Assembly (NCBI GenBank): GCA_020635725.1
Contig: JACJZF010000012.1
Span: 1-64,000, forward strand
Length of the DNA stretch: 64,000 nt
Source: Flavobacteriales bacterium
GTDB taxonomy: Bacteria; Bacteroidota; Bacteroidia; Flavobacteriales_F; PHOS-HE28
Reading direction: 5' to 3'
The position numbers and the translations under genes are program-made. The notes beneath the pieces are model-generated. The model made no database searches and was not told the origin of the DNA. It saw only the letters and a list, made by a program, of their open reading frames with translations. This document shows, piece by piece, positions 27,123 to 36,810 of this stretch. The stretch's first letter is position 1. Each line of letters opens with the position of its first letter.

Positions 27123-27907
27123 TACTGGCCTTCGCCTTAGGGCTCATGGCCTGCGGCAGCCCGGAGCAGCGCCTGGCCGAACGCGCGCTGCACCAAGGGG
27201 TCGCCGCCTACCATGACAGTGCCTACCAGGTCGCGGACAGCGCCTTCGCCCTGGCCCCCGATGATGCGCGCGCCGTGTATGACCGCGGGGTGAACGGCCT
27301 CGCCCTCCACGGCCCGGTGTACGCCGCGGAGCACTTCGGAACAGCGGCGCGGCTGGATAGCGGCAACGTGCGTCCACTGGCCTTCTACAACTCAGGCGCC
27401 GCCCAGTTGCAGGAGGCGCGTGAAGCGGAATCGACCATCGCCCGTATCACCCGCGACCTGGAACGCACCGCGCCGACCACCGATGACATCAACGACAGGC
27501 TCCATGCGCTGGTGCAGACGGATTCCCTGCGGCGCGAATCGCACCGGCTGGAAGGGCGCATCGACACGGCCCTCACCGGATCCATAGAGGCCTTCAAGAA
27601 CAGCCTGCGGCACGACCCCGATCAGGAGGATGCTCGCCATAACCTCATGCTGGCCATGCGCCTCTGGGCCAAGCGCCAGAAGGACAAGGCGCGCGATGGC
27701 GATAAGAACGACAAGGACAAGGAGAAAGCCTTGACCGAGCGGGCCCGATTACTGCTGGAGAAGGCCGATGAGCTGGTTGATGCTTTCCGGTTCCAAGAGG
27801 CCCTGCGCGTGCTGCAGGACGGACTGAAGCAAGAGCCATCGCTCAGCACCAAGAAGGAATACATGGACAAGCTCGACCTCGTCACCAAAGCCGCGCAAGC
27901 CTCATGA
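27101..27907 (+). CDS. batC: TPR lipoprotein BatC
   Basis: A 268-residue protein with a lipobox LMACG (Cys about 18) and TPR-like helical repeats: HQGVAAYHDSAYQVADSAFALAP near the start and FRFQEALRVLQDGLKQEP near the end, with a Lys/Asp-rich linker (KDKARDGDKNDKDKEK) between. Matches the BatC position and type. The start at 27101 inside batB is chosen because the signal peptide begins there. Confidence 0.83.
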   Translation: MEQSPALILAFALGLMACGSPEQRLAERALHQGVAAYHDSAYQVADSAFALAPDDARAVYDRGVNGLALHGPVYAAEHFGTAARLDSGNVRPLAFYNSGAAQLQEAREAESTIARITRDLERTAPTTDDINDRLHALVQTDSLRRESHRLEGRIDTALTGSIEAFKNSLRHDPDQEDARHNLMLAMRLWAKRQKDKARDGDKNDKDKEKALTERARLLLEKADELVDAFRFQEALRVLQDGLKQEPSLSTKKEYMDKLDLVTKAAQAS

Positions 27908-28440
27908 TCCCCATGCGCACTCCACTGCTCTTCGCGCTCCTGCTCATTGGAGCTGCCTCCAGCGCGCAGGCTACCGCCGAGGACTACTTCAACCAGGCGG
28001 CCCGGCAATACGTGAAAGAGGACCGTCTCACCGCGCTGCGCACCTTGGACCGCGGACTACAGGCCTTCCCCCAGGATGAGAAGCTCCGCAAGCTCGCTAC
28101 CGAGCTCCTGAAGAATGAGCAGCAGCAGCAACAGAAGCAACAGCAGCAACAACAGAAAGAAGATCAGCAGCAGCAGAGACAGGAACAAGAGCAGCAGGGA
28201 CAGGACCAAGAGCAGAAGCAAGGGCAAGAACAGGAGCGGCAACAGCAGGAAGGGAAGCAACAGGAGCAGGACCAGCAAGCGAACGGCTCCGAACGAACGA
28301 AGGGCAACGAGGACGCGATGAGCAAGCGCGATGCGGAGCGTGTGCTCGATGCCTTGGAACGCCGCGAGCAGGACGTGCAACAGCAGGTAAGAGCGAAATT
28401 GCGCCCGACACGCCGGGCACGCATCGAAAAGGACTGGTAG
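27904..28440 (+). CDS. Secreted Gln-rich protein of the Bat operon
   Basis: A 178-residue protein: signal peptide (1-21, ending SSAQA), a single TPR-like segment (AEDYFNQAARQYVKEDRLTALRTLDRGLQAFPQDEK), a low-complexity stretch of about 60 residues dominated by Gln with Glu, Lys and Asp (about 72-135), and a short conserved-looking tail with VLDALERREQDVQQQVRAKL. It looks like a second BatC-type protein. The tail ends in basic residues. Overlaps batC by 4 nt; batD starts 5 nt after its stop. Confidence 0.8.
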   Translation: MIPMRTPLLFALLLIGAASSAQATAEDYFNQAARQYVKEDRLTALRTLDRGLQAFPQDEKLRKLATELLKNEQQQQQKQQQQQQKEDQQQQRQEQEQQGQDQEQKQGQEQERQQQEGKQQEQDQQANGSERTKGNEDAMSKRDAERVLDALERREQDVQQQVRAKLRPTRRARIEKDW

Positions 28441-28445
28441 CAAAC

Positions 28446-30173
28446 ATGCGGGCACTTCTCGTCATAGCGATCATGACCATGCTAGCGCCCAAGGGCCTGG
28501 CACAGGAGATCACATTCACCGCCACGGTGGACCGCACCTCCATCGCTGCGGGCGACCAGATCCGGCTAACCGTGACCTTGTCCAACGCGCAGGAGCGGTT
28601 CGCCCCCCCCGACCTGGGCGGCCTGGTGATCCTGGCAGGGCCGCAGGAGAGCAGCAGCTTCAACCTGATCAACGGGCGCATGAGCAGCACGGTGAGCAGG
28701 ACCTGGCTGCTCACGGCCACGCAACCAGGCAAGTACACCATTGGGCCCGCGCGGGTGAAGGTGGGGCGCGGCACCATCGAGACGGACCCGATCACGATCG
28801 AGGTGAGCAAGGGCAGCGCGCAGAGCAACCCCAGCGTGCAGCGCGCCCAGCAGAGCGACCCGAACCTCTTCCTGATCGTGTCGCTGAGCAAGAGCAAGGC
28901 ATATGTGGGTGAGCAGGTGGTGGCCTCGTATCACCTGTACAACCGCTACACCAACATCGAGGCGCCCAAGAGCGAGCCGCCGCAGCTCAACGGATTCTGG
29001 AGCGAAGAGCTGAACACGGACAACGCGCGCTGGGAGGAGAAGGTGGTGAACGGCGTGGGTTATCGCGTCATCCTCATCAAGCAGCAGCTGCTCTTCCCGC
29101 AGCGCGCCGGGAAGCTCCGCATCGAGCCCATGACCCTCACGTGCGTGATCAACCGCAGCTTCTTCAACCGGGGCACCACGGTCGATGTGCGCAGCAATGC
29201 CATCGAATTCACCGCGCTTCCGCTGCCGCCCGGCGCACCTGCCGATTTCAACGGCGCGGTAGGCGAGCTGGCCCTTGATGTGCAGGCGGATCGCACCAGC
29301 GTGAAGGTCAACGAGGCGATCGAGGTGAACGTGCGCCTCAGCGGGCGCAGCAACCTGAAGCTGCTCGATGCGCCGCAGCTGAGCTTCCCTTCGGACCTGG
29401 AGAGCTATGAGCCGAAGGTGGTGGACAAGGTCACCGTGAATGCCGGTGGCATGAGCGGCTCGCGCGGCTTCCAATACACGGTGATCCCGCGTCACGAAGG
29501 GACTTACGACCTCGGGACCGTCGGACTCAGCTACTTCGACCCGCGCACCGAGAGCTACAAGCGCCTCACGAGCGAACCGTTGGTGATCGAGGTGGCGCCA
29601 GGCGCGGCGGGCACGGTCACCACTACGGTGCCGAGCCTGCGAACCGACGTGGTTGAACTGGACAGCGATATCCGTTTCATCGGCACCGGCGATGCCCAAC
29701 TGCGCCGGAAGGGGCGCACTCTCTTCGGCAGCTGGCCGTGGTTGGCCGGCATGAGCGCCCCCGCCCTGCTCTTCCTCGGCTTCATCGTTTGGGACCACCG
29801 ACGACGCAAGCGCATGGCCGATCCGGAAGGCATGCGGCGCCAACGAGCGGACAAGGTGGCGCGCAAGCACCTGCAACAAGCCGCCGAGGCGCTGAAGCAG
29901 GGCACGGCCGCGCCTTTCTACGCCGCCTTGTCGAAGGCCCTGCACGGTTATGCCTCGGACAAATTCAACCTGGGCGTGGCGGAAGTGAGCGCACGCCTGC
30001 TGCATGAACGGCTCGGCGCCTCGGGCGAAGGGCGTGAGGCAGCGGATGCCTTGCTGCGCATCATCAGCGAGTGCGACATGGCGCGCTTCGCGCCGGTGGC
30101 AGACCGACCCCAGGCCCAGCTCTATGAAGAGGCCGTGGCCGTGATCCAACGAATCGAACGCATCCAGCGATGA
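28446..30173 (+). CDS. batD: BatD family protein
   Basis: A 575-residue protein with a signal peptide (1-19), a large periplasmic part of Ig-like beta domains (opening ITFTATVDRTSIAAGDQIRLTVTLSN, a hallmark of BatD), a transmembrane helix at about 430-450 (SWPWLAGMSAPALLFLGFIVW) and a cytoplasmic helical tail (HLQQAAEALKQGTAAPFYAALSKAL). Normal length and layout for BatD (oxygen tolerance family). Overlaps batE by 4 nt. Confidence 0.9.
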   Translation: MRALLVIAIMTMLAPKGLAQEITFTATVDRTSIAAGDQIRLTVTLSNAQERFAPPDLGGLVILAGPQESSSFNLINGRMSSTVSRTWLLTATQPGKYTIGPARVKVGRGTIETDPITIEVSKGSAQSNPSVQRAQQSDPNLFLIVSLSKSKAYVGEQVVASYHLYNRYTNIEAPKSEPPQLNGFWSEELNTDNARWEEKVVNGVGYRVILIKQQLLFPQRAGKLRIEPMTLTCVINRSFFNRGTTVDVRSNAIEFTALPLPPGAPADFNGAVGELALDVQADRTSVKVNEAIEVNVRLSGRSNLKLLDAPQLSFPSDLESYEPKVVDKVTVNAGGMSGSRGFQYTVIPRHEGTYDLGTVGLSYFDPRTESYKRLTSEPLVIEVAPGAAGTVTTTVPSLRTDVVELDSDIRFIGTGDAQLRRKGRTLFGSWPWLAGMSAPALLFLGFIVWDHRRRKRMADPEGMRRQRADKVARKHLQQAAEALKQGTAAPFYAALSKALHGYASDKFNLGVAEVSARLLHERLGASGEGREAADALLRIISECDMARFAPVADRPQAQLYEEAVAVIQRIERIQR

Positions 30174-30934
30174 TGAACCGGTTCCCTCTCCTCTGCCTTC
30201 CGCTGCTGTTCGCGGCCCAAGCCCTGTGCATGAATCGCACGCAGGCGGATTCACTGGTCGCCAACGGCCAACGTCTTTATCTCGATGGATCGTACGAGGA
30301 AGCCTTGGCGCAACTGAGCGAAGTGGAGGCGGAATTCGATTCGCCCGAGCTGCAGCTGGGTATCGGCAACTGCTGGTATCGGCTCGGTGATATCCCGCAT
30401 GCCATCTTGCATTACGAGCGGGGCTTGCGTCTCGACCCCGGTGATGAGGACCTGCGCGCCAACCTGGATCTGACCATGACACAGATCAAGGACCGCATTC
30501 CCGGAGAGGCTGATCACGTGGTGGCGCGTGGCTGGTCCGCGTTTCAGGCTGGCAGCGATACGGACCAATGGGCGCGGCGCAGCCTATGGGTCTGCCTGGC
30601 TTTCTTCGTGCTGCTCACGGTCGCTCGCATCGTACGCTCGCGCGGCGCCAGGCGCATCGCCTATGGCGCGGCCGGGCTGGCTGCGCTGCTCCTGCTCTTG
30701 AGCATCGGGTTCGCCGCGCAGCGTGCCCGCCAACTGGAAACGCATCCGTACGCGATCATCTTCGCCCCGAAGACCGATGCGCGCGCGGAGCCGCGGGATA
30801 CGGCCAAGGCGCTCTTCCTGCTACACCGAGGAGCCAAGGTTCAGGTGCGCGACACCACCAACGGCTGGTGCGAGGTACGGCTCGCCAGCGGGGCCACGGG
30901 CTGGCTGCCTGCGAGCGATCTCGAGCGGATCTGA
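30170..30934 (+). CDS. batE: TPR and SH3-domain protein BatE
   Basis: A 254-residue protein: signal peptide (1-20), TPR pair (VANGQRLYLDGSYEEALAQLSEVEAEF; NCWYRLGDIPHAILHYERGLRLDPGDE), two transmembrane helices (about 140-155 and 165-182) and a C-terminal bacterial SH3 domain (AKVQVRDTTNGWCEVRLASGATGWLPASDLERI). This is the standard BatE layout and the last gene of the operon. Its stop abuts the stop of the convergent beta-helix gene with no gap. Confidence 0.9.
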   Translation: MMNRFPLLCLPLLFAAQALCMNRTQADSLVANGQRLYLDGSYEEALAQLSEVEAEFDSPELQLGIGNCWYRLGDIPHAILHYERGLRLDPGDEDLRANLDLTMTQIKDRIPGEADHVVARGWSAFQAGSDTDQWARRSLWVCLAFFVLLTVARIVRSRGARRIAYGAAGLAALLLLLSIGFAAQRARQLETHPYAIIFAPKTDARAEPRDTAKALFLLHRGAKVQVRDTTNGWCEVRLASGATGWLPASDLERI

Positions 30935-33900
30935 TCAGCGCTCCACGATGAGCTTCTGGGTGAGCACGTCCTCTCCCGCGATCACCCGGCAGTAGTAGAT
31001 GCCCGCGGCGCGTCCGCTGCACATCCACATCACACGCGCGACGCCATCCTCCGGCACCACGCCGTTGGCTACCGTCTCAACCAGCGCTCCATGGGCATCG
31101 CGCACCTCCACGACCAGCTGCGCATGGGCCGCGAGCCCCGAGAGTTGCAGGGTGGTGCTCTCCGTCATCGGGTTCGGGTAGGCCATGATCTCCGGTTTAC
31201 CGACATCCTCCCAGCTCTGCGAATCGAGGGCTATGGCTCCGGCTCCTGAGGGGCAGGTGAGGTAACCGTTGTTCAGCAGTCCGGCCTGATAGCCTTGGTT
31301 GATGTTGGCCAGTGCCGACGCGATGGTCACCAGCGGATATTGCGACACGCAGCCGCCGATGGCCAGGTCCGCATGGTCCAGGAGCTGCTGCACGGTCCAG
31401 CCGCCGAAGGTCCCCGAGGTCACGACCATGTTCTTCAGCAGCACCGGCGATACGCTGAAGGCCGGGTCGACCTCATCGACCCGAGCGCTGATCTTGAGCG
31501 CCGTGAGGTGCCCGATCAACGTGTTGGAAATGGAGGTCGGATTCACCGTGGTGCCCGCAGGGAGCAATGCCGCGGTGCCAGATGAGGGCAAGGCGTTCAC
31601 CACGGCCTGCGCTGTAGTGAAGCGCATCAGCCGGCTGCCACAGCCGATGGTGAGGTAGTTGGGCGCGGGGAAGGCGGCGGCCCATTGCGTATTCAAGTAG
31701 CTCGACGGGTTGGACCCGTTGAACGGAGCGCCCCACACGCCTTGTGATTCCGTGCGGATGCCGCTGCAGCCGGCTGCTCCCACCGTGATCGTGGTGGAGC
31801 ATACCGAGACGCAGCCGTTCGCTCCGGTCACGTTCACGTTATACGATCCGGAGGCGGTCACCGTGGCGGTGGCCGTGGTCTGCACCGGCGATGTGCTCCA
31901 TGCATACGTGTACGGAGCCTGGCCGCCGGTGGCCGTCACGCTCACCGTGCCGTTGCTGTTGTTCGCGGAACAGCTCACGTTCGGTGTCGGAAGCACCGTG
32001 ACCGTGGTGCTGGCGCTGGTGGTGCTGCATGCTCCATTGGCGATCACCACGGAATACGCGCCCGCGCCGGTGGCCATATAGCTCGATGATGTCGCGCCGC
32101 TGATGCTGCTTCCGTTCAGCCGCCACTGATAGGTGAGTCCCGCGCCCGTGGTGGCGTTCAGTTGTACGCCACCTCCCGTGCAGAAGGTGGTCGAACCGGA
32201 TGCGCTGATCGAAGCGGTGGGCACGCTGCTCACCGACACCGAGGTGGCTGATGAAGTGGTGCTGCACCCGCTTCGGGTCACCGTAACCGTATAGCTGCCG
32301 GTGGTGGTCGCGCTGTAGCTCGATGAGGTGGCACCGGAAAGCGTTGTTCCGTTGCGCCGCCATTGATAGCCGCAGCCCGTGCAGGTGCTGGCGTTCAACG
32401 TCACGCTGCCTCCCGTGCAGAAGCTCGTTGCGCCGCCTGCGGTCACTGTGGCCGTCGGCGAGGCGTTCACGGTAACGCTGGTGTTGCCCGAAGTAGCGGT
32501 GCACCCGCCGTTGCTCACCACCACGCTGTAGGAACCGGTGGCGGTCGCGGAATAGGTGTTGGCCGTGGCCCCGCTCACGTTGGTGCCGTTGCGGCGCCAT
32601 TGATAGGTATAGCCGGTGCCGGTACCCACGCTCAGGGTCACGCTGTTCCCCGAGCAGAAGGTGGTGGCCCCGCTCGCAGAGACCGTTGCGGCCGGCGTGG
32701 TGCCCACCGTTACCGGTATGCCCGAAGAGACCGAGCTGCAGCCGTTGGCCGTGGTCTGCACCGTGTACGTGCCCGCGAGCGTTGCCGTGTACGTGCTCGC
32801 GGTTGCTCCCGAGATGTTGGCTCCATCGCGTCGCCACTGATAACCATATCCCGAACCGGTGGCCGCGGAGAGCGTGACGCTCCCTCCGGTGCAGAAACCG
32901 GTGGCGCCACCAGCCGTGATCGAGGCCGTGGGTGAGGCATTCACGGTGACGGTCAAAGCGGATGACGTGGCGCTGCATCCGCTCGAGTTGACCACCACGG
33001 CATAGCTGCCTGCGGTGGTGGCCGTGTAGGTGCTCGATGTGGCGCCGCTCAGGTTCGTCCCGTTCTTAAGCCATTGGTAGGTGTAGCCGGAGCCGGTGGA
33101 TGCACTCAGGGTGACGCTCCCGCCCGCGCAGAAGCTCGTAGCGCCCCCCGCGGTCACATTCGCCGAAGGCAGTGAGCCCACGCTGACCACAACGGCCTGT
33201 GAGGTCGCCGAGCAGCCGCCGCTGGTGATCTCCACCGTGTACGTGCCGCCCTGGCTCGCCGTGTAGCTGGCCGAGGTGGCTCCGCTGATCACCGCGCCGT
33301 TGCGTTTCCACACGTACAAGTAACCTGTTCCGGAGCTGGCGTTGAGCACCACGCTGGAGCCCGAGCAGAATGAGGTAGGCCCCGTGGCCGAGATCGCTGC
33401 GGTGATACCATTCGGGGTTCCCTGGCAGAGGCAATCGCTCGTCCACACGTCGTTCACGGTGCATGCGTTGTTGTCGTTGCAGGCCGTGCCGGGCAACGCG
33501 CTTCCTCCGGCCACGCCCTGGCAATCGGGTTGCGATACGCTGCAGCCCGTCCCCGTCACGCGGTACACGATCTTCGACTCATAGGGCTGCACGCTGATGG
33601 TCTGGCCTTGGAGCACGCCTTCCACATCCTTCCAGCAACCGCTCGGCAGGGTGAAGGTCTGCGCTGTAGGCTGCTCGTTGGTGTAGAGCAGATGCTGCTG
33701 CGCGGGGTCGATGGGCGCCACGGTGACGCGGTGCAGCTGGATGTTGTCGATCCAGTATTGCGGCTGCGTGTAGGAGTTGATGAATTGCACCATGGCCTGG
33801 TCGGTGAGCCCGCAGGGGAAGTACCACTCGATATCGCGCCGCTGGTTGTCGAATGGCAGGTCGCGCTCCCAGATCGTGGTGTAGGTCACCAGCTGGCTGG

Positions 33901-35989
33901 CGCCTTTGATGCCCGCGTTGAGGTTGCCCATGATGTTCGACTGCAGGCTGAAGCGGAGCCGGTACCACTGGCCGTTCTGCATGTTGAAGTAATCCGGGTT
34001 GCGCAGGGAGAAGGTGGCGTACTGGCTGGCGTTCGGCAGGTAGGCCTTCAGCGCGCCGTTGTCCAGGTAGGTCATGTCGCGGGTCACCACCGCGTTATAG
34101 GGGAAGCCCGCCCAGCCGGTCACGTTGCTGTTGAAGTCGCCGTTCACCACCAGGTTGCCGCTCAGCTCGCTCACCGTGCTGTACACATCCTGACGCAGCG
34201 GATGGCGCGTGCTGCCGGCATCCTCGCTGAACTGCTGCGCCCAACGCTCCATGCTGAAGAACTCGCGCGTGCCGGCCGTGGTGTTATGCACCTGGATGCT
34301 GAGCTCGTTGTACGGATTGAAGTAGCGGTTGCCCGAGAAGCTCCCGAAATCCACCAGCGTGGCGCTGTTCACGTGCGTCTGCAGCATGCACTCCTGATCC
34401 TTCGACAGGCAGTACATGATGTTGCCGCTGTACACCGTGTTGAACGAGGGCACATAGAAAGGCGCGCTGGCCCCGGGGGTGTTGTAATTCGAGTAGTCCG
34501 AGATGCTCAGCTGCACCTCGCCGTTATTGAAGAGCGTGTTGTTCCTCACCTGGTTGCCGGAGCTCACCATGGTATGGTCCACATGGATGCCGCTCACCGA
34601 GCAGTTGGCCACGGTGTTCCACTCCACCGTGGTGTTCTTGATGCTGATGTTGCCGAAGTAGATCCCGTGCGCCATCGGCTTCTTGTTGATGGATTCCGGC
34701 GCCACGCTCTCGAACTCACCGACCATGTCGCGCACGATGTTCCTTCGGAGCACCATCCCATCGGCGTTGTCGATGGCGATGCCTCCCCCATCGTTCAGGA
34801 TGGCGAGCGCATGGTGCACCACGTTGCGCTCCACCTGGGCATTGGCGTAGGCCGCTATGCCGATGTAGCCGATGTTCTCCATATAGTTATCGGTGATCAC
34901 CATGCCGGTGCCGTTGGTGCGCAGCCCGAAATAGCCCCAATTGTTCTCGCCCCAGCCGGGCCAGAGACAGACATCCGTGATGGAGTTGAAGGTGAAGGAG
35001 CTGTTGTTGTCCAGCAGATAAACGGCCGTGAGGTAGGTGCGCGTGATCGTGAGGTGATGGAACTGCTGCGAGGAACCCGTGCTGTAGATCGCGCGATACG
35101 TGTCCTGCATGGTGCAATTGGCCACCTCGATGTTGTAGGTGACGCTCAGGCGCACCGAGGCATCGGTCTGGTGCTGGAAGGTGAGGTCGCTCACCCGCGC
35201 ATCGTGCCGCTGGTAACCGAAGTACACGCCGAAGTCCTGCACCGCGGCCTCAATGGTGTTGCTGGCCGGCGCGGCATTATTGGGGCACCACACGTACAGC
35301 GTGCCGTTGGCGCGGTTGTAGTACCACTCCCCTGCCTGGTCCAGCAACGAGAGCTTGTTGCGCAGGAAGTAGCCCCACTGCTGCGCACCGAGGTTGTTGC
35401 CCGTGGAAGTGTGCGTGAGGGTGGTGCCGCTGTGCGTGGACACGAATGCGGTGTCGTAGCTCCAGTTGGTCGTGCGGATCACCATGGTGGCTCCGGTGAA
35501 GTAGCCGCTCCCCTGCGTGAGCGTGGCATCGGTGGTGGAGGTGCTGTTGGCGATATCGGTGCGCATCCACCCCTCGTTCGGGAAGCGCGCAAGCTCCATG
35601 CGGTTCCCGTTGAAGTAGACCTGCTTCACGTTGGAGGCCACGCTTGCTTTCCAGATGTTGCCGCTATGGAGGGTCCAGCCGGTGACCAGCTCGCTGCCGC
35701 TGATGATGGGCGCCGCCCCACTGCCGTATGCGCCGATGATGATCTTGTTGGAGCTGGTACCCGACCCGTTGATGTTCAGTCGGCCACGGTAGGTTCCCCC
35801 GCGTTGGAAGAGGATCTGCGTGCCCGCCGTGATGCTCGTTCCGATCTGGTTGACGCGCGCGATGGTCTTCCAGGGTGTGCTCTGCGAGGTGCCGTTATTG
35901 GTATCGCTGCCGGTGGGCGAGACATAGTACACCGCGGCACTGAGCCAGCAGGGAAGCACCAGGAGCAGGGAAAGAAGGATTCTACGCAT
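30935..35989 (-). CDS. Giant secreted beta-helix/Ig-like protein with T9SS type A sorting domain
   Basis: A 1684-residue exported protein. Signal peptide 1-18; YYVSPTGSDTNNGTSQSTPW opens a right-handed parallel beta-helix (about 20-560) as in polysaccharide lyases and surface carbohydrate-active proteins; then a carbohydrate-binding-like jelly roll (NLVVNGDFNSNVTGWAGF, about 610-770); a Cys-rich linker (CNDNNACTVNDVWTSDCLC); six similar Ig-like repeats of about 80 residues (each with FCxG and YxWxxxG), a seventh degenerate repeat, a Cys-containing module seen in other Bacteroidota surface proteins (about 1400-1570), and a C-terminal T9SS type A domain (AYPNPMTESTTLQLSG ... DVLTQKLIVER). Likely a cell-surface glycan-active enzyme or adhesin. 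Catalytic residues not identified. Confidence 0.88.
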   Translation of the reverse strand: MRRILLSLLLVLPCWLSAAVYYVSPTGSDTNNGTSQSTPWKTIARVNQIGTSITAGTQILFQRGGTYRGRLNINGSGTSSNKIIIGAYGSGAAPIISGSELVTGWTLHSGNIWKASVASNVKQVYFNGNRMELARFPNEGWMRTDIANSTSTTDATLTQGSGYFTGATMVIRTTNWSYDTAFVSTHSGTTLTHTSTGNNLGAQQWGYFLRNKLSLLDQAGEWYYNRANGTLYVWCPNNAAPASNTIEAAVQDFGVYFGYQRHDARVSDLTFQHQTDASVRLSVTYNIEVANCTMQDTYRAIYSTGSSQQFHHLTITRTYLTAVYLLDNNSSFTFNSITDVCLWPGWGENNWGYFGLRTNGTGMVITDNYMENIGYIGIAAYANAQVERNVVHHALAILNDGGGIAIDNADGMVLRRNIVRDMVGEFESVAPESINKKPMAHGIYFGNISIKNTTVEWNTVANCSVSGIHVDHTMVSSGNQVRNNTLFNNGEVQLSISDYSNYNTPGASAPFYVPSFNTVYSGNIMYCLSKDQECMLQTHVNSATLVDFGSFSGNRYFNPYNELSIQVHNTTAGTREFFSMERWAQQFSEDAGSTRHPLRQDVYSTVSELSGNLVVNGDFNSNVTGWAGFPYNAVVTRDMTYLDNGALKAYLPNASQYATFSLRNPDYFNMQNGQWYRLRFSLQSNIMGNLNAGIKGASQLVTYTTIWERDLPFDNQRRDIEWYFPCGLTDQAMVQFINSYTQPQYWIDNIQLHRVTVAPIDPAQQHLLYTNEQPTAQTFTLPSGCWKDVEGVLQGQTISVQPYESKIVYRVTGTGCSVSQPDCQGVAGGSALPGTACNDNNACTVNDVWTSDCLCQGTPNGITAAISATGPTSFCSGSSVVLNASSGTGYLYVWKRNGAVISGATSASYTASQGGTYTVEITSGGCSATSQAVVVSVGSLPSANVTAGGATSFCAGGSVTLSASTGSGYTYQWLKNGTNLSGATSSTYTATTAGSYAVVVNSSGCSATSSALTVTVNASPTASITAGGATGFCTGGSVTLSAATGSGYGYQWRRDGANISGATASTYTATLAGTYTVQTTANGCSSVSSGIPVTVGTTPAATVSASGATTFCSGNSVTLSVGTGTGYTYQWRRNGTNVSGATANTYSATATGSYSVVVSNGGCTATSGNTSVTVNASPTATVTAGGATSFCTGGSVTLNASTCTGCGYQWRRNGTTLSGATSSSYSATTTGSYTVTVTRSGCSTTSSATSVSVSSVPTASISASGSTTFCTGGGVQLNATTGAGLTYQWRLNGSSISGATSSSYMATGAGAYSVVIANGACSTTSASTTVTVLPTPNVSCSANNSNGTVSVTATGGQAPYTYAWSTSPVQTTATATVTASGSYNVNVTGANGCVSVCSTTITVGAAGCSGIRTESQGVWGAPFNGSNPSSYLNTQWAAAFPAPNYLTIGCGSRLMRFTTAQAVVNALPSSGTAALLPAGTTVNPTSISNTLIGHLTALKISARVDEVDPAFSVSPVLLKNMVVTSGTFGGWTVQQLLDHADLAIGGCVSQYPLVTIASALANINQGYQAGLLNNGYLTCPSGAGAIALDSQSWEDVGKPEIMAYPNPMTESTTLQLSGLAAHAQLVVEVRDAHGALVETVANGVVPEDGVARVMWMCSGRAAGIYYCRVIAGEDVLTQKLIVER

Positions 35990-36298
35990 GGCCGGGGAGT
36001 GCCTTTAGAAGCGCCGCGAAGTTGGCTTTCAGGAGGGGGTCGGAGCCGGGCTGCGGCCCATTGGAATGTGAACATTTCGACCAGTCCGCGAGCAGGGGCG
36101 GCGAAGCGGAACATGTGCCGATGGACGCCTCGAAACCCCTTGAAAATCCGGGAAAAGACACCTGTTTGGGCTGTTGATAACCGCCTACCGGGGCGAATCG
36201 GTCAGCGGTACGGCCACCGGCGTGAGGAACAATCACAGGAGATCGCGCGAATCGGTCAGCGCCCAAGCAGGCAACCTCCGGCACTTGGCGTACTTGAG
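35990..36298. other. 309-bp non-coding gap between beta-helix gene and tRNA-Arg
   Basis: No credible coding region. It contains the palindrome AATGTGAACATT (36065-36076, 76 nt upstream of the beta-helix start), a 15-bp direct repeat GCGAATCGGTCAGCG at 36193-36207 and 36247-36261, and TGTTGATAA (36172-36180), one mismatch from a DnaA box but alone. The region also serves as downstream flank of tRNA-Arg. Confidence 0.5.
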
Positions 36299-36372
<74 letters not shown>

Positions 36373-36476
36373 CTGATGGCAAAAGTCTCGATTATGGGGC
36401 ACACGCCCACGGCTCTTCACGGCGAGCTTGCTGTCGGGCATTGATCGCAACCGGTGTTCAGTCCGTGCCCAGGAAA

Positions 36477-36810
36477 TGGATTGCCCGCTCCGCGGGCTTT
36501 CACTGGTGGGGAGATTCAAGGTATGATCCCGATGGCGCGCCGCGCCATGGATCTTTCGTTCGCCCGGGTGCGCGAGCAAGCCGGTGGTGGATTGCCCGCT
36601 CCGAGGGCTTTCGCTGGTGGGGGGATTCAAGGTATGATCCCGATGGCGCGCCGCGCCATGGATCTTTCGTTCCGCCCGGGTGCGCGAGCGAGCCGGTGGT
36701 GGATTGCCCGCTCCGCGGGCTTTCACTGGTGGGGGGATTCAAGGCATGATCCCGATGGCGCGCCGCGCCATGGATCTTTCGTTCCGCCCGGGTGCGCGAG
36801 CAAGCTCGCA
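36477..36810. repeat. Tandem repeat array A, three copies of 111-112 bp
   Basis: Units start at 36477, 36588 and 36700 (111 and 112 bp). Each holds, in order, a hairpin module beginning GGATTGCCCG with a CGGGCT end, a spacer with GATTCAAGG, the near-perfect palindrome ATGGCGCGCCGCGCCAT, and ATCTTTCGTTC with a GC-rich tail ending GCGAGC. The last copy turns into an inverted repeat with the tRNA-Pro terminator flank. All apparent frames through it are artefacts of repetition; not CRISPR, since there are no spacers of independent sequence. Confidence 0.9.

Noticed and set aside
28566..30482. A 638-codon minus-strand open frame
   Set aside because: Antisense to batD and batE; composition and lack of motifs mark it as a shadow.
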